From Ignelater luminosus (lineage: Eukaryota; Arthropoda; Insecta; Coleoptera; Elateridae), in the NCBI GenBank assembly GCA_011009095.1, contig VTPC01090903.1, forward strand, positions 12,211 through 76,210: a stretch of DNA of 64,000 bases. The letters are read 5' to 3'. A program made the position numbers and the translations under genes. Shown here piece by piece: positions 61,620 to 64,000 of this stretch. The notes beneath the pieces are model-generated. The model was not told the origin of the DNA. It did not search any database and was given only the letters and a program-made list of their open reading frames with translations. Within the stretch, counting starts at the first letter, position 1; the number at the start of each line of letters is the position of its first letter.

Positions 61620-62352
61620 ATGGACTGTCTGAAAGTGCAAATTGTAAACGTGCTTCTATTATTAATATATTTAGCTTCACCTAGTTTTGCGTACTTCATA
61701 ACGGTCGACGCGCACGCCGAAGAATGTTTTTTTTGACAAAGTGGAAGCTGGAACAAAAATGAGTAAATACGTGTATATTACAATTTAATAACATTTTCAA
61801 GCAATTTATTTTTTAGGTCTTACATTTGAGATAGCTGAAGGCGGTTTTCTAGATATTGATGTTCGCATAGTTGGTCCGGATAGTAAAGTTATTTATACAG
61901 GTGAACGAGAAACCTCGGGAAAGTATACATTTGCTGCTCATACGCCTGGTGTATATACTTATTGTTTCTCAAATAAGATGTCAACAATGACTCCAAAAGT
62001 TGTAATGTTTAATATGCAAATTGGAGAAGCACCCAAACATGAAGAATCCAAAGATGGTGAATCCACTTCTAAATTAGAAGATATGATTCGCGAACTTAGT
62101 GGTAAGTGTTCATTCAAGTTGCTATTGTAGAATTTATTATAATCATTTACTTTCTTGTCAGGTGCCCTAACAGGAGTAAAACATGAACAGGAGTACATGC
62201 AAGTTCGAGATCGTATACACAGAAGTATAAATGAAAGTACAAATTCACGTGTTGTAATGTGGTCATTCTTTGAAGCTCTTATACTTGTTGCTATGACTTT
62301 AGGCCAAGTTTATTACCTTAAAAGATTTTTCGAAGTGCGCAGGGTTGTGTAA
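61620..62352 (+). CDS. TMED2: p24 cargo receptor of the TMED2 type
   Basis: Three exons: 61620-61762, 61817-62101, 62162-62352. A signal peptide ([24 protein letters not shown]) is followed by a GOLD domain ([71 protein letters not shown]) with the two disulfide cysteines. Then come a coiled-coil stalk ([20 protein letters not shown]), one membrane segment ([20 protein letters not shown]) and the cytosolic tail [10 protein letters not shown] with the FF (COPII) and RR (COPI) sorting signals. The protein cycles between ER and Golgi selecting cargo. Odd point: at 61726-61733 there are eight T where the family sequence needs seven (CFF then DKVEAG), so the frame stops at once as read. In a gene this conserved an assembly error is the likeliest cause. 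AATAAA occurs just after the stop. Confidence 0.93.
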
Positions 62353-64000
62353 AAATAAATAATAAAGATATTTTAAATCCAGACTGAATTCATTATCACC
62401 TACCTTTTAGTTTCAGTCATTGTTGTGTGATGTTTTTAGGACCATACTAATCTAATAATTCTGTTGATTTTTTTTATTTATAAAGCTTTATCATAATAAA
62501 TTTATTAGAATTTAAGAAATTCTGTAAGTGTTTGTAATAAAAGATGTCAGGTATATTGTTCTTTTTGTGTTCAATTACCAAACAGTGGCAGAGATTAATT
62601 GATGCATCAGCAGTGCTACATTACCTAAAGTATGTGTGTTTGTAAGGTGTTCACAGATACAGGATATGCACCTGTGGTCAAGTATACAGACAACTTGACT
62701 GTACCATCAATTAAGTGATGCCACTCCTTGTCAATTGCTTTTTATTATTATTATTCTGATAAAGTTGTGTAACCAGTTCAATGTTACAGTGCAATGACAA
62801 TAACAAAAAATATTTTATATTTACCTTGCTTGAAAATAACTAGATCTAGGTCAATTTAAAATAAATAATTAGTAAGATACAACTCGGCCATGTAATTTAA
62901 ATTACATAGGTAGTAAAGACTAGGGATACCTATTTGTTATGAATGAAGACTTAAGCATGAACTGCACCAAACCCATGATTTGATTGATGATCAAAGCTTA
63001 TAAGTGAAGTATGGGTTTCTGATCTACAATCAATTTTGATGCTATTCAAATCATTGTATTGGTGCAATTGGCCCTTATTAAACATTTCCTGCAGGTAAAC
63101 AATACACGTCTACTCATGAAAATTTACATCCCCTGAATGATGTATAATATCGAAATAGATGAGACAAAGATAATAATTAGCATATGGATCACTCTTAGAT
63201 AGTTTTGTTTCATCATGGCCAGCTGGGCGACAGATTAACTTCTTTACTATCACTAATTCTGTATATAAATGGTTTTATCCATAACTGTTAAATAAACACC
63301 TTTTGGATCATTGCAGCACGAGCTGATAATCTTTCATCTTCATCTAAAATAAAAGCCATTACATGCTTGTTTAATAATATACCATTTTCTGCGACTGTTA
63401 AATAATGAGCCCATTATTTTGACACTTAGATGATTCATCCTTGTGGAAAATAATAGCCATTATATGCTCATTAAATAAAATACTATTATTACTATTAAGA
63501 TTGACAAGAAATTGTCTTAAACAATTAATATGTCTACATATAATATGTAACTTTGGGGTATGCTATGACCACTTCATTAGTTTAAGTTATTATTCAAACT
63601 GTACAGAAACTAACCAATCAAATGATCACAGCACACCCTGAGTTAGGTTTATTGACAGCAATGAGTGGTGACCACCATTACACAAGTTTGAATCAAATGA
63701 AAAACGTTATTTTGTACTCTTCAGTAAATATTAAAAGCTAGGAAGAATGTAATACACCTTTATGAAACAAGAATTAGGGAAAAATTCAGTTTTGTTGTTT
63801 TAACATATTAAGAAATCAGAATCAGACAGTGGTGTAACTAAGTACCACTTCACCCTCCCTGCAATAAGGTTGTATCATCTTAATATGAAGTGCCTATGTA
63901 TTCTATTTTTTAACTTGCCACACCTTTTCTTTTTTTCCTTTTTACAGCCCATGATTAAGACAAGACAATCAGCCTTGCGATCATTCTTAGCATAATATGA
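62353..64000. other. Downstream region, no firm gene
   Basis: Intergenic AT-rich DNA. Two related segments near 63335-63385 and 63440-63490 share AAAATAAAAGCCATTACATG-like text, a diverged tandem duplication of about 110 bases. At the right edge a long pyrimidine tract and CAG precede a short frame (PMIKTRQSALRSFLA, stop at about 63992), which could be a terminal exon of a gene that I cannot identify. Confidence 0.35.

Noticed and set aside
1-64000. CRISPR arrays, rRNA, operons or bacterial features
   Set aside because: Spliced genes and eukaryotic transposons throughout; no regularly spaced direct repeats or rRNA-like sequence noticed. tRNA genes cannot be excluded without a scan.

Overview
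This window reads as insect nuclear DNA: AT-rich, short introns with GT..AG borders in most genes, long empty introns in one, and many Tc1/mariner, Transib, pogo and LINE copies. The order cannot be fixed from sequence alone; a beetle is a guess. No LTR retrotransposon, retrovirus or Polinton was recognised.

Layout. 1-24.4 kb is a transposon graveyard. It holds a broken Transib (RAG1-like) DNA transposon with both ends and target duplication still readable (567-3233), a run of diverged repeats, two back-to-back inverted-repeat elements (4781-5303, 5307-6515), a 5'-truncated LINE that begins where the second one ends (6516-9147), a MADF-BESS pseudogene (9386-10230), and two decayed minus-strand LINEs (12.4-14.6 kb, 17.9-19.6 kb). 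From 24.4 to 39.8 kb lies a rabphilin-type gene (Rab-binding zinc finger plus two C2 domains). Its 13-kb intron contains an intact mariner nested in an inverted-repeat element, and a deleted pogo/Tigger-like element. A second, nearly intact mariner lies at 41.9-43.2 kb.

The gene-rich part is 48.5-62.4 kb. It has three tandem ABHD11-like alpha/beta hydrolase genes with identical exon structure, an unc-119 homologue on the minus strand, and a TMED2-type p24 cargo receptor. Three inverted-repeat elements lie between unc-119 and the p24 gene, one of them an undisrupted relative of the element that carries the intact mariner 27 kb away.

The host genes do not form an operon-like unit. Rabphilin, unc-119 (lipidated cargo solubilisation) and p24 (ER-Golgi cargo) all act in membrane or vesicle traffic, but their proximity is probably chance. 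ABHD11 homologues are mitochondrial hydrolases. Several otherwise well-preserved reading frames (p24 gene, ABHD11 copy 1, second mariner) are broken only by single-base differences at or near homopolymer runs, so some breaks may be assembly errors and not biology.
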